Positions 54,999 to 63,923 of a stretch of 64,000 nucleotides of DNA are shown in pieces (the first letter of the stretch is position 1; each line of letters opens with the position of its first letter). A model generated the notes under the pieces. That model saw only the letters and a program-made list of their open reading frames with translations, searched no databases and was not told where the DNA came from. The stretch is from NCBI GenBank assembly GCA_947501935.1, contig CANMXU010000005.1, positions 208,862 to 272,861 on the forward strand, in the 5' to 3' direction. Source of the DNA: an uncultured Alteromonadaceae bacterium. Its GTDB lineage: Bacteria > Pseudomonadota > Gammaproteobacteria > Enterobacterales > Alteromonadaceae. The position numbers and the translations under genes were made by a program.

Positions 54999-56891
54999 AT
55001 GAGTACAAAAAATTTGTTTTTATTTCCAAAAAAATACTACGCCATTTTTGCCTTCACTCTTTTCATAATTGGTTGTGGTAGTAGCCCCAAAAAAACACCA
55101 ACTCCAGCAGATAAAACTTCGATAAGTGAAGCTTTGCCTGAGCAAGATGAAGACAGTATTTCAGCGCAGCAATATTTATTATTGGCAGAAAGCGCCGCTA
55201 CCGCCCAAGCTATAGAGTTACTAGTGCGCGCCAGTGAACAATATTTACAAGAACAGCAATTTCATCAAGCGTTATGGTTAGCTACTCAAAACGTGGCAGT
55301 TATAGATGCCACAGAGCAAGTGCCCGCATTATCAACAATGCAAAGTTACCGCTTAGCTTTAGTGAAAACCCAAGCGTTAATTGCTTTAGCCGATATACCA
55401 CGTGCTCAAACTCAGTTCGCCTTAGCAGAGCAGTTAAGTGAAGAAAATAATATTACCCGTAACAGTCATTATTACCAAATGGCAGCCAGTATTTATAATG
55501 CTAGCAATAATGATGTCGCCGCTATAGAAGCGCAACTTTTTGCTTTTTCATTAAATACTCAAGCAACTGAACACGATGTTTTTCAGTTATGCCAAACCTT
55601 AAGTAAGATGTCCTCTTGGCAAATACATCAGCTTAACCAAAGCCAAGCACCGTTTATAAAAGGTTGGTTACAGCTATTAAATTATGGTCATAAATTTGGT
55701 GCTAACCACGACCAGTTTGCTCGTTATTTACAGCAGTGGCAACGAGAGTTCAACCAACACCCAGCACAACTTGTCGTCACGCAACTGCTTGCTGACTCAA
55801 ACGATATATCAGCGCAAAATAGCGGTGATAATCAAAACATCGCTGTATTATTACCGTTATCTGGAAAACAACAGTCTGCCGGGCTAGCTGCCCAACAAGG
55901 TATTTTATTAGCCTATCAAAGTGACACCAGTAAAGAGTTGCACTTTATCGATACCAATCAACTGGATATGACGAGCCTTTCTGAGCAATTTATTAACTTA
56001 AATATTGATGCTGTCATTGGGCCATTACTTAAAGCCAATGTTGAAAGCTATTTACAGCAAAGTGAATTAACTCAGCCAACATTATTGTTAAATATTCCAC
56101 AGCAGCCGATTACCGCTGCACATATTAGCGCTTTTTCAATGCGCCCTGAAGATGAAGCCATTCAAGCTGCGGCCATACTTAGTAATCAACAATATCAACA
56201 CCCTATTGTATTAAGTCAAAACGATGCCACTAGCCAGCGCATAGCCAATAGCTTTACTAAAAAATGGCAAAGCATCACCGGGAAAGCACCTGAAACCATT
56301 AGCTTTAAAGGTGGCGCAGCAATGCAAGACGAGGTTAAAACCAGTCTTGATGTAAACTATAGTAACGCCCGTATTAACGAATTAAAATTACGCTTAAAAC
56401 AGACTATAAAAGCTGAGTCTCGTAACCGTCGTGATGTAGATATGATTTATTTGGTTGGCTCGCCGCAACAGTCTCGGCTACTTAAACCTTATATCGACGT
56501 TAACATCAGTCCTTTTTCTCGCTTAATCCCCGTATATGCCAGTTCACGTAGCCATAGCGCAGTTATTGATTCAGAAATAAATAATGATTTATTGGGCTTA
56601 ACTTTTACCGAAATGCCCTGGTTATTGGCAAGTAAACAGCAAAATACCGCGGCCGCCCAACAAGCTAATAGCTTATGGCCTTTACAAAGCGTTACCTTAA
56701 AGCGTATTTTTGCCATGGGTTATGACAGCTATGCTTTAATAGACAAATTAACAGCGATGAAAAATGCCACTTATGTTCGTCATTATGGTCAAACAGGTAT
56801 TTTGCAATTGGGTGAAAATAATATTCTTACCCGTAGCTTATTGTGGGGAAAATATCGTAGCAACAAGGTCGCCGAAATTGCCATGGATTAA
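54999..56891 (+). CDS. lpoA: Penicillin-binding protein activator LpoA
   Basis: Outer-membrane lipoprotein of 630 residues that reaches through the periplasm to stimulate the peptidoglycan synthase PBP1a. The signal peptide ends in the lipobox IIGC with Cys26, followed by a Ser/Pro/Lys linker. The N-terminal helical TPR-like half (about 55-270) is Gln- and Ala-rich. The C-terminal half (about 280-625) has the periplasmic-binding-protein-like fold with NIAVLLPLSGKQQSAGLAAQ, INLNIDAVIGPLLKANVES, MIYLVGSPQQSRLLKPYI and RIFAMGYDSYALI, as in E. coli LpoA (YraM). The stop codon overlaps the yraN start by 14 bp. It is the first gene of the lpoA-yraN-diaA-dolP cluster. Confidence 0.94.
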   Translation: MSTKNLFLFPKKYYAIFAFTLFIIGCGSSPKKTPTPADKTSISEALPEQDEDSISAQQYLLLAESAATAQAIELLVRASEQYLQEQQFHQALWLATQNVAVIDATEQVPALSTMQSYRLALVKTQALIALADIPRAQTQFALAEQLSEENNITRNSHYYQMAASIYNASNNDVAAIEAQLFAFSLNTQATEHDVFQLCQTLSKMSSWQIHQLNQSQAPFIKGWLQLLNYGHKFGANHDQFARYLQQWQREFNQHPAQLVVTQLLADSNDISAQNSGDNQNIAVLLPLSGKQQSAGLAAQQGILLAYQSDTSKELHFIDTNQLDMTSLSEQFINLNIDAVIGPLLKANVESYLQQSELTQPTLLLNIPQQPITAAHISAFSMRPEDEAIQAAAILSNQQYQHPIVLSQNDATSQRIANSFTKKWQSITGKAPETISFKGGAAMQDEVKTSLDVNYSNARINELKLRLKQTIKAESRNRRDVDMIYLVGSPQQSRLLKPYIDVNISPFSRLIPVYASSRSHSAVIDSEINNDLLGLTFTEMPWLLASKQQNTAAAQQANSLWPLQSVTLKRIFAMGYDSYALIDKLTAMKNATYVRHYGQTGILQLGENNILTRSLLWGKYRSNKVAEIAMD

Positions 56892-57252
56892 CTCAAATAA
56901 TACCACGCAAACAGGGCAAAGTACTGAAGCCTTGGCGGAGCATTATTTACTTACTCAAGGCTTAATTAGCCACAGTAAAAATTTTCATAGTCGCCAAGGT
57001 GAAATTGACTTGATCATGCGCGATAACGACACTTGGGTATTTATTGAAGTTAAATATCGAAAAAGTGCCCAGTTTGGTGGCCCATTAGCAGCGGTATCAT
57101 ACACAAAACAACAAAAGATTAAGCAATGTGCTGCATTTTTCCTGCAACAACAGCAACTAAATGAATATAATACCCCGTGTCGATTCGACGTAGTCGGTTT
57201 ATTAGGGCACAGTAGCCAACCACAAATCACCTGGCTTAAAAATGCCTTTTGA
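56878..57252 (+). CDS. yraN: YraN, UPF0102 endonuclease-like protein
   Basis: Cytoplasmic protein of 124 residues in the UPF0102 family, which has a Holliday-junction-resolvase/restriction-endonuclease-like fold. Visible signatures: EALAEHYLLTQGL, the nuclease-like core GEIDLIMRDNDTWVFIEVKY (D, E-x-K pattern) and SYTKQQKIKQCAAFFL. I place the start at the TTG at 56878: AAGG lies 9 bases upstream, the protein then has the normal family length, and the only upstream ATGs lie deep inside lpoA. This gives a 14-bp overlap with lpoA and translational coupling. The molecular role of YraN is not settled; it is conserved next to lpoA in gammaproteobacteria. Confidence 0.88.
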   Translation: MPWINSNNTTQTGQSTEALAEHYLLTQGLISHSKNFHSRQGEIDLIMRDNDTWVFIEVKYRKSAQFGGPLAAVSYTKQQKIKQCAAFFLQQQQLNEYNTPCRFDVVGLLGHSSQPQITWLKNAF

Positions 57253-57281
57253 AAAATTGAACAAAGGAGCTTAACGCAACT

Positions 57282-57872
57282 ATGTTAGAGCGGATAAAAG
57301 AAAACTTTACCGAAAGCATTCAAACCAAAATTGCTGCCAGTGAAGTATTAGCTGGCCCCATTGAACATGCTGGCATGATCGTCGTGCAAAGCTTATTAGC
57401 TGGTAATAAAATTTTATGTTGCGGCAACGGCAGTTCAGCTAACGACGCACAGCGCTTTTCAACTGGCTTATTGCATCGCTATGAAACTGAGCGCCCAAGC
57501 TTACCCGCCATTGCGTTAACCACAGATAACAACACCTTAACCGCTGTTGCTAACGACAACCATTTTGATGAAATTTTTTCCAAGCAAGTACGCGCTTTTG
57601 GTAATAACGGCGATGTATTATTAGCAATTTCCCCTTCTGGAAACTGCAGCAATGTGATTAAAGCGATGGAAACCGCAGTATCTCGCGATATGCCAATTAT
57701 TGCGCTTACTGGCAAAGACGGTGGCGATATTGCCGGCTTATTAGGTGACAACGATATTGAAATTAGAGTACCTTCAGCCCGTTCTTCACGCATTCAAGAA
57801 GTGCATTCGTTAGTTATTCATTGCTTGTGTGATTTAATCGATTCCACTTTATTCCCACAAGATGAAAGCTAA
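57282..57872 (+). CDS. diaA: DiaA, DnaA initiator-associating SIS-domain protein
   Basis: SIS-domain protein of 196 residues. In E. coli DiaA is a tetramer that binds DnaA and promotes ordered assembly at oriC. The sequence shows [36 protein letters not shown] and [19 protein letters not shown], with the C-terminal [15 protein letters not shown]. It is related to phosphoheptose isomerase GmhA; its place between yraN and dolP identifies it as DiaA rather than GmhA. AAGGAG lies 12 bases before the ATG, a slightly long spacing. Distances are 29 bp after yraN and 44 bp before dolP, so it is in one operon. Confidence 0.92.
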   Translation: MLERIKENFTESIQTKIAASEVLAGPIEHAGMIVVQSLLAGNKILCCGNGSSANDAQRFSTGLLHRYETERPSLPAIALTTDNNTLTAVANDNHFDEIFSKQVRAFGNNGDVLLAISPSGNCSNVIKAMETAVSRDMPIIALTGKDGGDIAGLLGDNDIEIRVPSARSSRIQEVHSLVIHCLCDLIDSTLFPQDES

Positions 57873-57916
57873 GCTAATTTAGTTTAATTCAAATGACTTT
57901 TATAAGAGACTTCACC

Positions 57917-58486
57917 ATGAAATTTTCTAAACTAATTTTTGTATTAACAAGTATTGCCTTATTACAAGGCTGTGTTGCCGCAGCTGGTGTTGCTGTTGTA
58001 ACCGGCGCCAGTATGGCAACCGACAAGCGTACTTTTGGTAAGCAAATTGACGACCAAGGCATTGAGTTTAACATCGCACAAAAATTCAGTAACCACGCCG
58101 CAATTTCAAAACAAGCCAACTTATCTGTAGTTAGCATTAATGGCGGGGTATTAGTTGTAGGTCAAGCGCCAACTCCACACTTGCGTGATGAAGCAATCAA
58201 GCTAGTTAATAACGTTGAAGGGGTTAGCCAAGTACATAATCAAATTCGCATCAGTAATACTACTTCAATTACCACCCGTACTAACGATGCTTGGTTAACC
58301 ACTAAAGTGAAAACGAATTTATTTGGTAGCGACACTATTGATGCCACCAACGTTAAAGTAGTAACTGAAAATGGTGAAGTATTCTTAATGGGTTTAATTG
58401 CCAAAGAGCATGCTAATGAAGCGGTAGAAATTACCCGCCATATTAATGGTGTAAACCGCGTATTTAAATTATTTGAATATCGCTAA
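57917..58486 (+). CDS. dolP: DolP (YraP), BON-domain outer-membrane lipoprotein
   Basis: Lipoprotein of 189 residues supporting outer-membrane integrity. The ATG at 57917 is chosen because the lipoprotein signal peptide starts there (KFSKLIFVLTSIALLQGC, Cys19); an upstream in-frame ATG would add a non-signal leader. Two BON domains follow: about 45-110 (NLSVVSINGGVLVVGQAP) and about 120-189 (VKVVTENGEVFLMGLIAKE, then GVNRVFKLFEYR). Length and domain pair match E. coli DolP. It is the last gene of the lpoA cluster, followed by a bidirectional terminator shared with convergent sspB. Confidence 0.93.
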   Translation: MKFSKLIFVLTSIALLQGCVAAAGVAVVTGASMATDKRTFGKQIDDQGIEFNIAQKFSNHAAISKQANLSVVSINGGVLVVGQAPTPHLRDEAIKLVNNVEGVSQVHNQIRISNTTSITTRTNDAWLTTKVKTNLFGSDTIDATNVKVVTENGEVFLMGLIAKEHANEAVEITRHINGVNRVFKLFEYR

Positions 58487-58548
58487 AATTATTTATTAAG
58501 TATCGTTAAAGTTCAGTAAATATACGGCCTATTCAAATTTCAGACATA

Positions 58549-58580
58549 AAAAAAGCAAGTAATATACTTGCTTTTTTTGT
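58549..58580. terminator. Bidirectional terminator between dolP and sspB
   Basis: The stem AAAGCAAGTA / TACTTGCTTT with a 3-base loop has an A run on the left and a T run on the right, so it can serve both convergent units. Confidence 0.92.
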
Positions 58581-58627
58581 ATCTAAATTTTAGTTTCTAA
58601 GCCACGTACTTGGTTCAGCTAAAGTAA

Positions 58628-59101
58628 TTACTTAACTACTTTAAAGCTCGCTTTACGTTTTGCCTTTTCGGCAATATCGCTCACTTTTTTCACTGATTTT
58701 TTGTCAGAAGAAACATCACTTAAAGTGAATTTCTCTGGCACATCATCTGCTAGTTGCTCAGACGTTTCAGTGACTTCAGGATGCTCAATTGGCAAAGAGG
58801 TGCCGGCACCATTTTCTTTAGCGTAAATGGCGGCTATCGCGCCGTAAGGCACCACCATATATTCAAGCTTTCCGCCAAAACGTGCACTAAATTCAATCGT
58901 TTCAGAACCTAAAGCAATAGAACCAACAGAGCCTGCAGAAATATTTAAAATAATCTGGCCATCATTAACATAATGCATAGGAACTAAAACCCCATAAACA
59001 CTTACGTCAACGACAATATAAGGCGTTAGTTCGTTATCCTGAATCCAATCATAAAAAGCCCTAACTAAATAAGGTTTATTAGACGACATTGTTGATGTCA
59101 T
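58628..59101 (-). CDS. sspB: SspB, ClpXP specificity adaptor
   Basis: Protein of 157 residues that binds SsrA-tagged proteins and tethers them to ClpX. The substrate-binding domain (about 5-110) reads PYLVRAFYDWIQDNELTPYI, HYVNDGQIILNISAGSVG, ETIEFSARFGGK and VPYGAIAAIYAKENG. A flexible acidic then basic tail follows and ends FKVVK, matching the ClpX-binding XB motif at the end of E. coli SspB. The start could be Met1 or Met5. It lies 8 bp downstream of sspA, the usual sspAB operon. Confidence 0.95.
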   Translation of the reverse strand: MTSTMSSNKPYLVRAFYDWIQDNELTPYIVVDVSVYGVLVPMHYVNDGQIILNISAGSVGSIALGSETIEFSARFGGKLEYMVVPYGAIAAIYAKENGAGTSLPIEHPEVTETSEQLADDVPEKFTLSDVSSDKKSVKKVSDIAEKAKRKASFKVVK

Positions 59102-59109
59102 TGTTCTAC

Positions 59110-59751
59110 CTAAACCGGATTGCCAAAACGTAATTCACGCTCTTCTTCAGTTAAAGAAGCTTGGAATGATTCACGTTCAAATAACTTAAGCATATAGGTT
59201 TTTAATTCTTTTGAACCTTGGCCATCAAGCTCAATACCTAAAACAGGTAAACGCCATAATAGCGGTGCTAAATAACAATCAACTAAACTAAATTCTTCAC
59301 TCATAAAGTATGGTGCTTCGTTTAAAATTGGCGCAACACTTAATAAGCTTTCTTTTAATTCCTGACGTGCTTTTGTAGCTTTGTCAGCAGGACCATTTAA
59401 TACAATTTTAGCCAAGCTGTACCAGTCTTGCTCAACACGATGCATCATTAAGCGGCTACGGCCACGAGATACAGGGTAAACTGGCATCAATGGTGGATGA
59501 GGAAAACGCTCATCTAAATATTCAATAATGATCGACGCTTCATATAAAGCCAACTCACGATCAATTAAGGTAGGAACAGTGCCGTAAGGGTTTAAGTCAA
59601 GTAGGTCTTCTGGCAAGTTAGCCAAATCTACTAAATGAATGTCTACACCAACACCTTTTTCTGCTAATACAATACGTGTTTGATGACTGTACATATCATC
59701 TGCATGTGAATATAAAGTCATAACAGAGCGTTTGTTTGCAGCTACGGCCAT
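59110..59751 (-). CDS. sspA: SspA, stringent starvation protein A
   Basis: GST-fold protein of 213 residues that associates with RNA polymerase and affects stationary-phase and acid-stress gene expression. The thioredoxin-like N-terminal half carries VMTLYSHADDMYSHQTRIVL, DLNPYGTVPTLIDRELALYE and ASIIIEYLDERFPHPPLMP; a helical C-terminal half follows with SLVDCYLAPLLWRLPVLGI. Length equals the enterobacterial protein. It is the first gene of sspAB, downstream of petABC and a terminator, the same order as in many gammaproteobacteria. Confidence 0.95.
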   Translation of the reverse strand: MAVAANKRSVMTLYSHADDMYSHQTRIVLAEKGVGVDIHLVDLANLPEDLLDLNPYGTVPTLIDRELALYEASIIIEYLDERFPHPPLMPVYPVSRGRSRLMMHRVEQDWYSLAKIVLNGPADKATKARQELKESLLSVAPILNEAPYFMSEEFSLVDCYLAPLLWRLPVLGIELDGQGSKELKTYMLKLFERESFQASLTEEERELRFGNPV

Positions 59752-59863
59752 AAAGCCTCCAAAAAAATAAATAATAGTCAGCGAGTGCCGACGGATCCGC
59801 CCATGATAACCTACTTTTCATTATTATCAAAACAGGTCGTACCAGCTGCGCATTTCCAGATAA

Positions 59864-59890
59864 CAAAAAGGCAGCTCTAGGCTGCCTTTT
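59864..59890 (-). terminator. Terminator of petABC
   Basis: On the minus strand the stem AAAGGCAGC / GCTGCCTTT with a 5-base loop is followed by a T run. It lies about 40 bp after the petC stop codon. Confidence 0.88.
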
Positions 59891-59929
59891 ACTTAAATAT
59901 TCAATACTTTAGATATTAAACATTCAGAT

Positions 59930-60688
59930 TTAGTGTACGTCTTTCCAATATTCTTTTTTCAGTAAATATGAAAAAATTAATAAGATGAATAAGAAGCCAA
60001 TAACCTTATAACCTAAACTTTCACGCTCAAGTTTATTTGGCTCAGCCACGTATTCCAAAAAGTTAGTTAAATCACGAACAAAAACGTCATACTCTTCATC
60101 CGTCATTGTGCCACCCGTTGCTGGTGTTAAGTAGTACTCTTCAGGCTCTGCATCAATGCCTTGCTCAGCATTTGCCGCAACAGCTTCTTTAGTTACTACT
60201 TTAGTTTGCACACCTTGCAAGTTTTGCAATACATGTGGCATACCAACATCTTTAAATACCGTATTATTTACACCAAATGGACGGTTTTCATCAACATAAA
60301 AAGAACGTAAATAAGTATAAATCCAATCAGGACCATTCTTTCTAAAACGCGCTTCTAAGGTTAAATCTGGCGGCGCGCTACCAAACCATTTTGCCGCATC
60401 TTTAGCTGGCATAGTATTGGTAATATGATCACCAACCTTCTCACCGGTATACATGTAATTTGCCATACCATCTTCTTCACTAATACCTAAATCAGCAAAA
60501 GTACGGTTATAACGTTGATACTGTAATTGGTGACAACCTAAACAATAATTAATATAAGATTTAAAACCTTTTTTAAGTGACTCTTTATCACTTAAGTCAT
60601 TGTTTGCAGCATCTAATGGAATGCTAGGACCAGCGGCCATAGCAAGCATAGGAACTAAAGTTAATAATACTAAAATAAACTTTTTCAT
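59930..60688 (-). CDS. petC: Cytochrome c1 subunit of the bc1 complex
   Basis: Membrane-anchored cytochrome of 252 residues in respiratory complex III, passing electrons from the Rieske centre to soluble cytochrome c. The signal peptide (FILVLLTLVPMLAMA) is followed by the heme-attachment motif C49-L-G-C52-H53 in NYCLGCHQLQYQRY. Later come APPDLTLEARFRKNGPDWIY, MPHVLQNLQGVQ (which probably includes the axial Met region) and a single C-terminal anchor helix (VIGFLFILLIFSYLL) ending KKEYWKDVH. The start overlaps the petB stop codon by 1 bp. Confidence 0.95.
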   Translation of the reverse strand: MKKFILVLLTLVPMLAMAAGPSIPLDAANNDLSDKESLKKGFKSYINYCLGCHQLQYQRYNRTFADLGISEEDGMANYMYTGEKVGDHITNTMPAKDAAKWFGSAPPDLTLEARFRKNGPDWIYTYLRSFYVDENRPFGVNNTVFKDVGMPHVLQNLQGVQTKVVTKEAVAANAEQGIDAEPEEYYLTPATGGTMTDEEYDVFVRDLTNFLEYVAEPNKLERESLGYKVIGFLFILLIFSYLLKKEYWKDVH

Positions 60689-61950
60689 TAGCTTGATACC
60701 CTCTCTGGAACTGGTTTAGTTTTTTCGTTTTTACTATAAAGCCATAATAAAATGAAGAAACCAAAGTAACCAAAACTTGCGACTATACCTATCATATTGG
60801 CAATAGGTGTTGCTGGCATTGTACCTAGCGCACCTAAAACAACAAAACAAATAGCAAATTGAATTAAGTTAACTGTGTGTAAAGTACAACGGAATTTCAA
60901 TGACTTCACAGTACCACGGTCAAACCAAGGTAAGGCGAATAACATAATAATTGCACCAAACATCGCAATGGCACCTAATAACTTATCAGGAACAACACGT
61001 AAAATGGTGTAGAAAGGACCGAAATACCAAACTGGCGCAATATGCTCAGGTGTTTTCAAACCATTAGCTGGTGTGAAGTTTGGCGCTTCCATAAAGTAAC
61101 CACCGCCTTCAGGGGCAAAAAACATTACCCAACAGAAACCGATTAAGAAAATAACTACAGCGACTAAGTCTTTAACTGTGTAGTAAGGGTGGAACGGGAT
61201 AGCATCAACAATATCGTATTTCTTAGTGTATTGTTCATGGAAAGTAAATTTACTTTGTTCTTCAGGAGGAACACTACCTTTAGGCTTCTTAATGTCTGTA
61301 CCTTCAGGGTTATTCGAACCTACTTCATGCAACGCTAGAATATGTAAGAATACCAATACCACTAGTACCAATGGCATAGCCACAACGTGTAAAGCAAAGA
61401 AGCGGTTTAAAGTAGCACCAGAAATAACATAATCACCACGAATCCATAGTGTTAAGTCATCACCAATTACTGGAATTGCGCCAAACAAGGAAATAATTAC
61501 CTGTGCGCCCCAGTAACTCATATTACCCCAAGGTAATAAGTAGCCCATGAAAGCTTCAGCCATAAGCACTAAGAAGATCAACATACCGAAGATCCATAGT
61601 AACTCACGTGGTTTTTGATACGAACCGTACATCATGCCACGGAACATATGTAAATAAACTACGATGAAAAAGGCTGATGCCCCCGTAGAATGCATGTAGC
61701 GTAATAACCAACCGTAGTCGACATCACGCATGATGTATTCAATAGAAGCAAATGCACCATCGCCAGAAGGCTCATAGCTCATAGTTAACCAAATACCGGT
61801 AAGTAACTGGTTCACTAAAACAACACTGGCTAAAATGCCGAATACATACCAAAAGTTAAAGTTTTTTGGAGCAGGATACTGAGCAGCATGCTTGTTCATT
61901 GCATCCATTAAAGGTAATCGTTTTTCGATCCAAGCTAGAAAACTATTCAT
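60688..61950 (-). CDS. petB: Cytochrome b subunit of the bc1 complex
   Basis: Integral membrane protein of 420 residues with two b hemes and the quinol oxidation and reduction sites. Eight helices are expected. Heme-ligand histidines lie in LLRYMHSTGASAFFIVVYLH and FFALHVVAMPLVLVVLVFLH. The Qo-site PEWY-type element appears as PVWYFGPFYTILR. WGAQVIISLFGAIPVIG, before the extramembrane loop, is typical of the family. It is the middle gene of petABC, with 1-bp overlaps on both sides indicating coupled translation. Confidence 0.96.
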   Translation of the reverse strand: MNSFLAWIEKRLPLMDAMNKHAAQYPAPKNFNFWYVFGILASVVLVNQLLTGIWLTMSYEPSGDGAFASIEYIMRDVDYGWLLRYMHSTGASAFFIVVYLHMFRGMMYGSYQKPRELLWIFGMLIFLVLMAEAFMGYLLPWGNMSYWGAQVIISLFGAIPVIGDDLTLWIRGDYVISGATLNRFFALHVVAMPLVLVVLVFLHILALHEVGSNNPEGTDIKKPKGSVPPEEQSKFTFHEQYTKKYDIVDAIPFHPYYTVKDLVAVVIFLIGFCWVMFFAPEGGGYFMEAPNFTPANGLKTPEHIAPVWYFGPFYTILRVVPDKLLGAIAMFGAIIMLFALPWFDRGTVKSLKFRCTLHTVNLIQFAICFVVLGALGTMPATPIANMIGIVASFGYFGFFILLWLYSKNEKTKPVPERVSS

Positions 61951-62540
61951 TAGGCTTCTCCTGGTCCGACACCCACTAATAAGGTGTCGTCAGATGGGAA
62001 TGAGTGCTCAGGTACCATCAAGTTTGATGGTGCTGGTACACTTTGGAATACACGACCAGCCATATCAAATTTAGAACCATGACATGGACAAAAGAAACCT
62101 TCAGAAACACCTTCAACGAATTGGTCAAAGTCATCTTTGTGATAAGTAGGAGCACAACCTAAATGGGTACAAACACCTAACGCGACTAAAAATTCAGGTT
62201 TAATCGAACGAAAAGCATTAGTTGCGTATTCAGGCTGTTGAGCAACTTCAGATTTAGGATCTTTAAGTTGGCCATCATGCTTAGCCAAATCGCTCACAGT
62301 TTTTTCACTACGGCGAACGACATAAACCGGTTTACCGCGCCATTCAGCACGTACTAATTGACCTGGTTGTATTTTACCAACATTGACTTCAACTGGAGCA
62401 CCGGCAGCTTTTGCTCGGGCACTTGGATTCCAGGAACCAATGAAAGGCACAGCTACACCGACAACACCTACACCACCAACTACAGAAGTAGCAGCAGTTA
62501 AGAAGCGTCGACGGCCGTTATTCACGGGCGCATTGCTCAT
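61950..62540 (-). CDS. petA: Rieske iron-sulfur subunit of the bc1 complex
   Basis: Protein of 196 residues, exported by the Tat system and anchored by its uncleaved N-terminal helix. The twin-arginine signal is RRRFLTAATSVVGG. The Rieske centre is complete: ligands C124 and H126 (CTHLGCAP) and C151 and H154 (CPCHGSKFD), with C129-C153 as the expected disulfide, then SVPAPSNLMVP. It is the first gene of petABC. A good ribosome-binding site (GGAGAG) lies before the ATG and a promoter is proposed at 62652-62680. Confidence 0.96.
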   Translation of the reverse strand: MSNAPVNNGRRRFLTAATSVVGGVGVVGVAVPFIGSWNPSARAKAAGAPVEVNVGKIQPGQLVRAEWRGKPVYVVRRSEKTVSDLAKHDGQLKDPKSEVAQQPEYATNAFRSIKPEFLVALGVCTHLGCAPTYHKDDFDQFVEGVSEGFFCPCHGSKFDMAGRVFQSVPAPSNLMVPEHSFPSDDTLLVGVGPGEA

Positions 62541-62651
62541 TCAAAACTCTCCAAATATTATTATACTCAAATGCAGTTTTTTTTATGACTTTCATTTTAA
62601 AGTGAAAGCCTTTTCAACTGCTCGAATATTCTAGCGAAAAAAATTTTTATG

Positions 62652-62680
62652 ATCATAATGAAAAGCCCTATTTTTTACAA
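62652..62680 (-). promoter_or_regulatory. Candidate sigma-70 promoter of petABC
   Basis: On the minus strand: -35 TTGTAA (62680-62675), 17-bp spacer, -10 TATGAT (62657-62652), about 110 bp before the petA start. The rest of the 303-bp gap between petA and rpsI holds only the rpsI terminator. Confidence 0.5.
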
Positions 62681-62792
62681 GGCAAATAAGCGTTTAGTGA
62701 GGTTAATAGCGAAAATACTTTAAAAAAATATAGGTAAGAATTGTTGGATAGTAATGATAATTGTTATCGAGGTGATATTGTTGAATTTCATC

Positions 62793-62823
62793 GAAAAAAA
62801 AACCGGCATAAAGCCGGTTTTTT
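62793..62823 (-). terminator. Terminator of rplM-rpsI
   Basis: On the minus strand the stem AAACCGGCTTT / ATGCCGGTTT (GC core CCGGC/GCCGG) is followed by a long T run. It lies about 20 bp after the rpsI stop codon. Confidence 0.93.
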
Positions 62824-62843
62824 GAACACGTATAAAGTAAATA

Positions 62844-63236
62844 TTAACGTTTTGAAAATTGTGGCTTTTTACGAGCCTTGTGTAGACCAACTTTCTTACG
62901 TTCAACTTTACGAGCATCACGAGTTACGAAACCAGCTGTACGTAGAGAACCACGTAAAGTTTCATCGAACTCCATTAATGCACGAGTAATACCGTGACGA
63001 ATTGCGCCAGCTTGACCAGAAATACCACCACCAACTACAGTGATGTTAAAGTCAAACTTTTCTAACATTTCAACTAATTCTAATGGTTGACGAACAACCA
63101 TACGAGCCGTTTCACGACCAAAGTATACAGAAATGTCACGATTGTTAATTGTGATTGCACCGTTACCAGCTTTCATAAACACACGAGCAGTTGAGCTCTT
63201 GCGACGACCAGTACCGTAATATTGATTATCAGCCAT
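62844..63236 (-). CDS. rpsI: 30S ribosomal protein S9
   Basis: Ribosomal protein of 130 residues. It shows [60 protein letters not shown] and the basic C-terminal tail [18 protein letters not shown], whose last residues reach the P-site tRNA. The length equals E. coli S9. It is 3 bp downstream of rplM in the conserved L13-S9 operon. Confidence 0.98.
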   Translation of the reverse strand: MADNQYYGTGRRKSSTARVFMKAGNGAITINNRDISVYFGRETARMVVRQPLELVEMLEKFDFNITVVGGGISGQAGAIRHGITRALMEFDETLRGSLRTAGFVTRDARKVERKKVGLHKARKKPQFSKR

Positions 63237-63239
63237 TGC

Positions 63240-63668
63240 TTAAAGCTCCAAAAGTTGTGGTTGTTGTGCTGTATGCTTGTGTTCAGTACCTGCGTAAACT
63301 TTAAGTTTACGGAACATTTCGCGACCTAAAGGACCTTTAGGTAACATGCCTTTAACAGCAAGTTCAATTACACGTTCAGGAGCTTTTGCGATTAGCTTTT
63401 CAAAACTAATTTGCTTAAGGCCGCCAACATATTCAGTATGCGAGTAGTAAATTTTACCTTTCGCTTTGTTACCAGTTACACGTACTTTCTCAGCATTGAT
63501 AACAACGATGTAATCGCCAGTATCAACATGAGGAGTGTATTCTGCTTTATGCTTACCGCGTAAACGGGTTGCAATTTCAGTAGCGATACGACCTAAAGTT
63601 TTATCTTCGGCGTCCACTAATAACCATTCGCGTTGTACGCTTTCTGGTTTTGCTACAAAAGTTTTCAT
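63240..63668 (-). CDS. rplM: 50S ribosomal protein L13
   Basis: Ribosomal protein of 142 residues, an early 50S assembly protein. The ATG at 63668 is chosen because it gives the conserved [15 protein letters not shown] start and exactly the E. coli length; a longer frame adds four residues only. Other conserved stretches are [34 protein letters not shown] and [21 protein letters not shown] leader of about 150 nt separates the ATG from the proposed promoter. In E. coli, L13 represses its own operon through the leader mRNA; the leader here could serve the same purpose (inference). Confidence 0.98.
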   Translation of the reverse strand: MKTFVAKPESVQREWLLVDAEDKTLGRIATEIATRLRGKHKAEYTPHVDTGDYIVVINAEKVRVTGNKAKGKIYYSHTEYVGGLKQISFEKLIAKAPERVIELAVKGMLPKGPLGREMFRKLKVYAGTEHKHTAQQPQLLEL

Positions 63669-63824
63669 TAAAAAACCCAATTATAAAAATGTTACATTAA
63701 TAATAATACTAACCTGATGTTGGTATTACCGGTTAAAAAGCTACGCTTTACCCCTTCGAGTATCGAGCCCGTTGCACTTATCTATGGAAAAATAAACAAG
63801 CACAGTTGTAACTAGGGAGCGCGG

Positions 63825-63853
63825 ATTATACAGAAGTTATTAAAAAAGATCAC
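63825..63853 (-). promoter_or_regulatory. Promoter of rplM-rpsI
   Basis: On the minus strand: consensus -10 TATAAT (63830-63825), 17-bp spacer, weak -35 GTGATC (63853-63848). It is followed by a GC-rich discriminator, CCGCGC, in AT-rich surroundings, as expected for a stringently controlled ribosomal-protein promoter. Confidence 0.75.
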
Positions 63854-63923
63854 GCCTAAATTTCAATCAATTGTGAGTTTTTTGCAAAAACTTCTCAGCC
63901 AGAACATTTTAACGCAGAAAACC

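Noticed and set aside
57282..57872. Phosphoheptose isomerase GmhA
   Set aside because: The SIS fold is shared, but the conserved position between yraN and dolP indicates DiaA.
62741..62989. Plus-strand 82-residue frame overlapping rpsI
   Set aside because: It is antisense to the terminator and the S9 coding region, with no start signals or homology.
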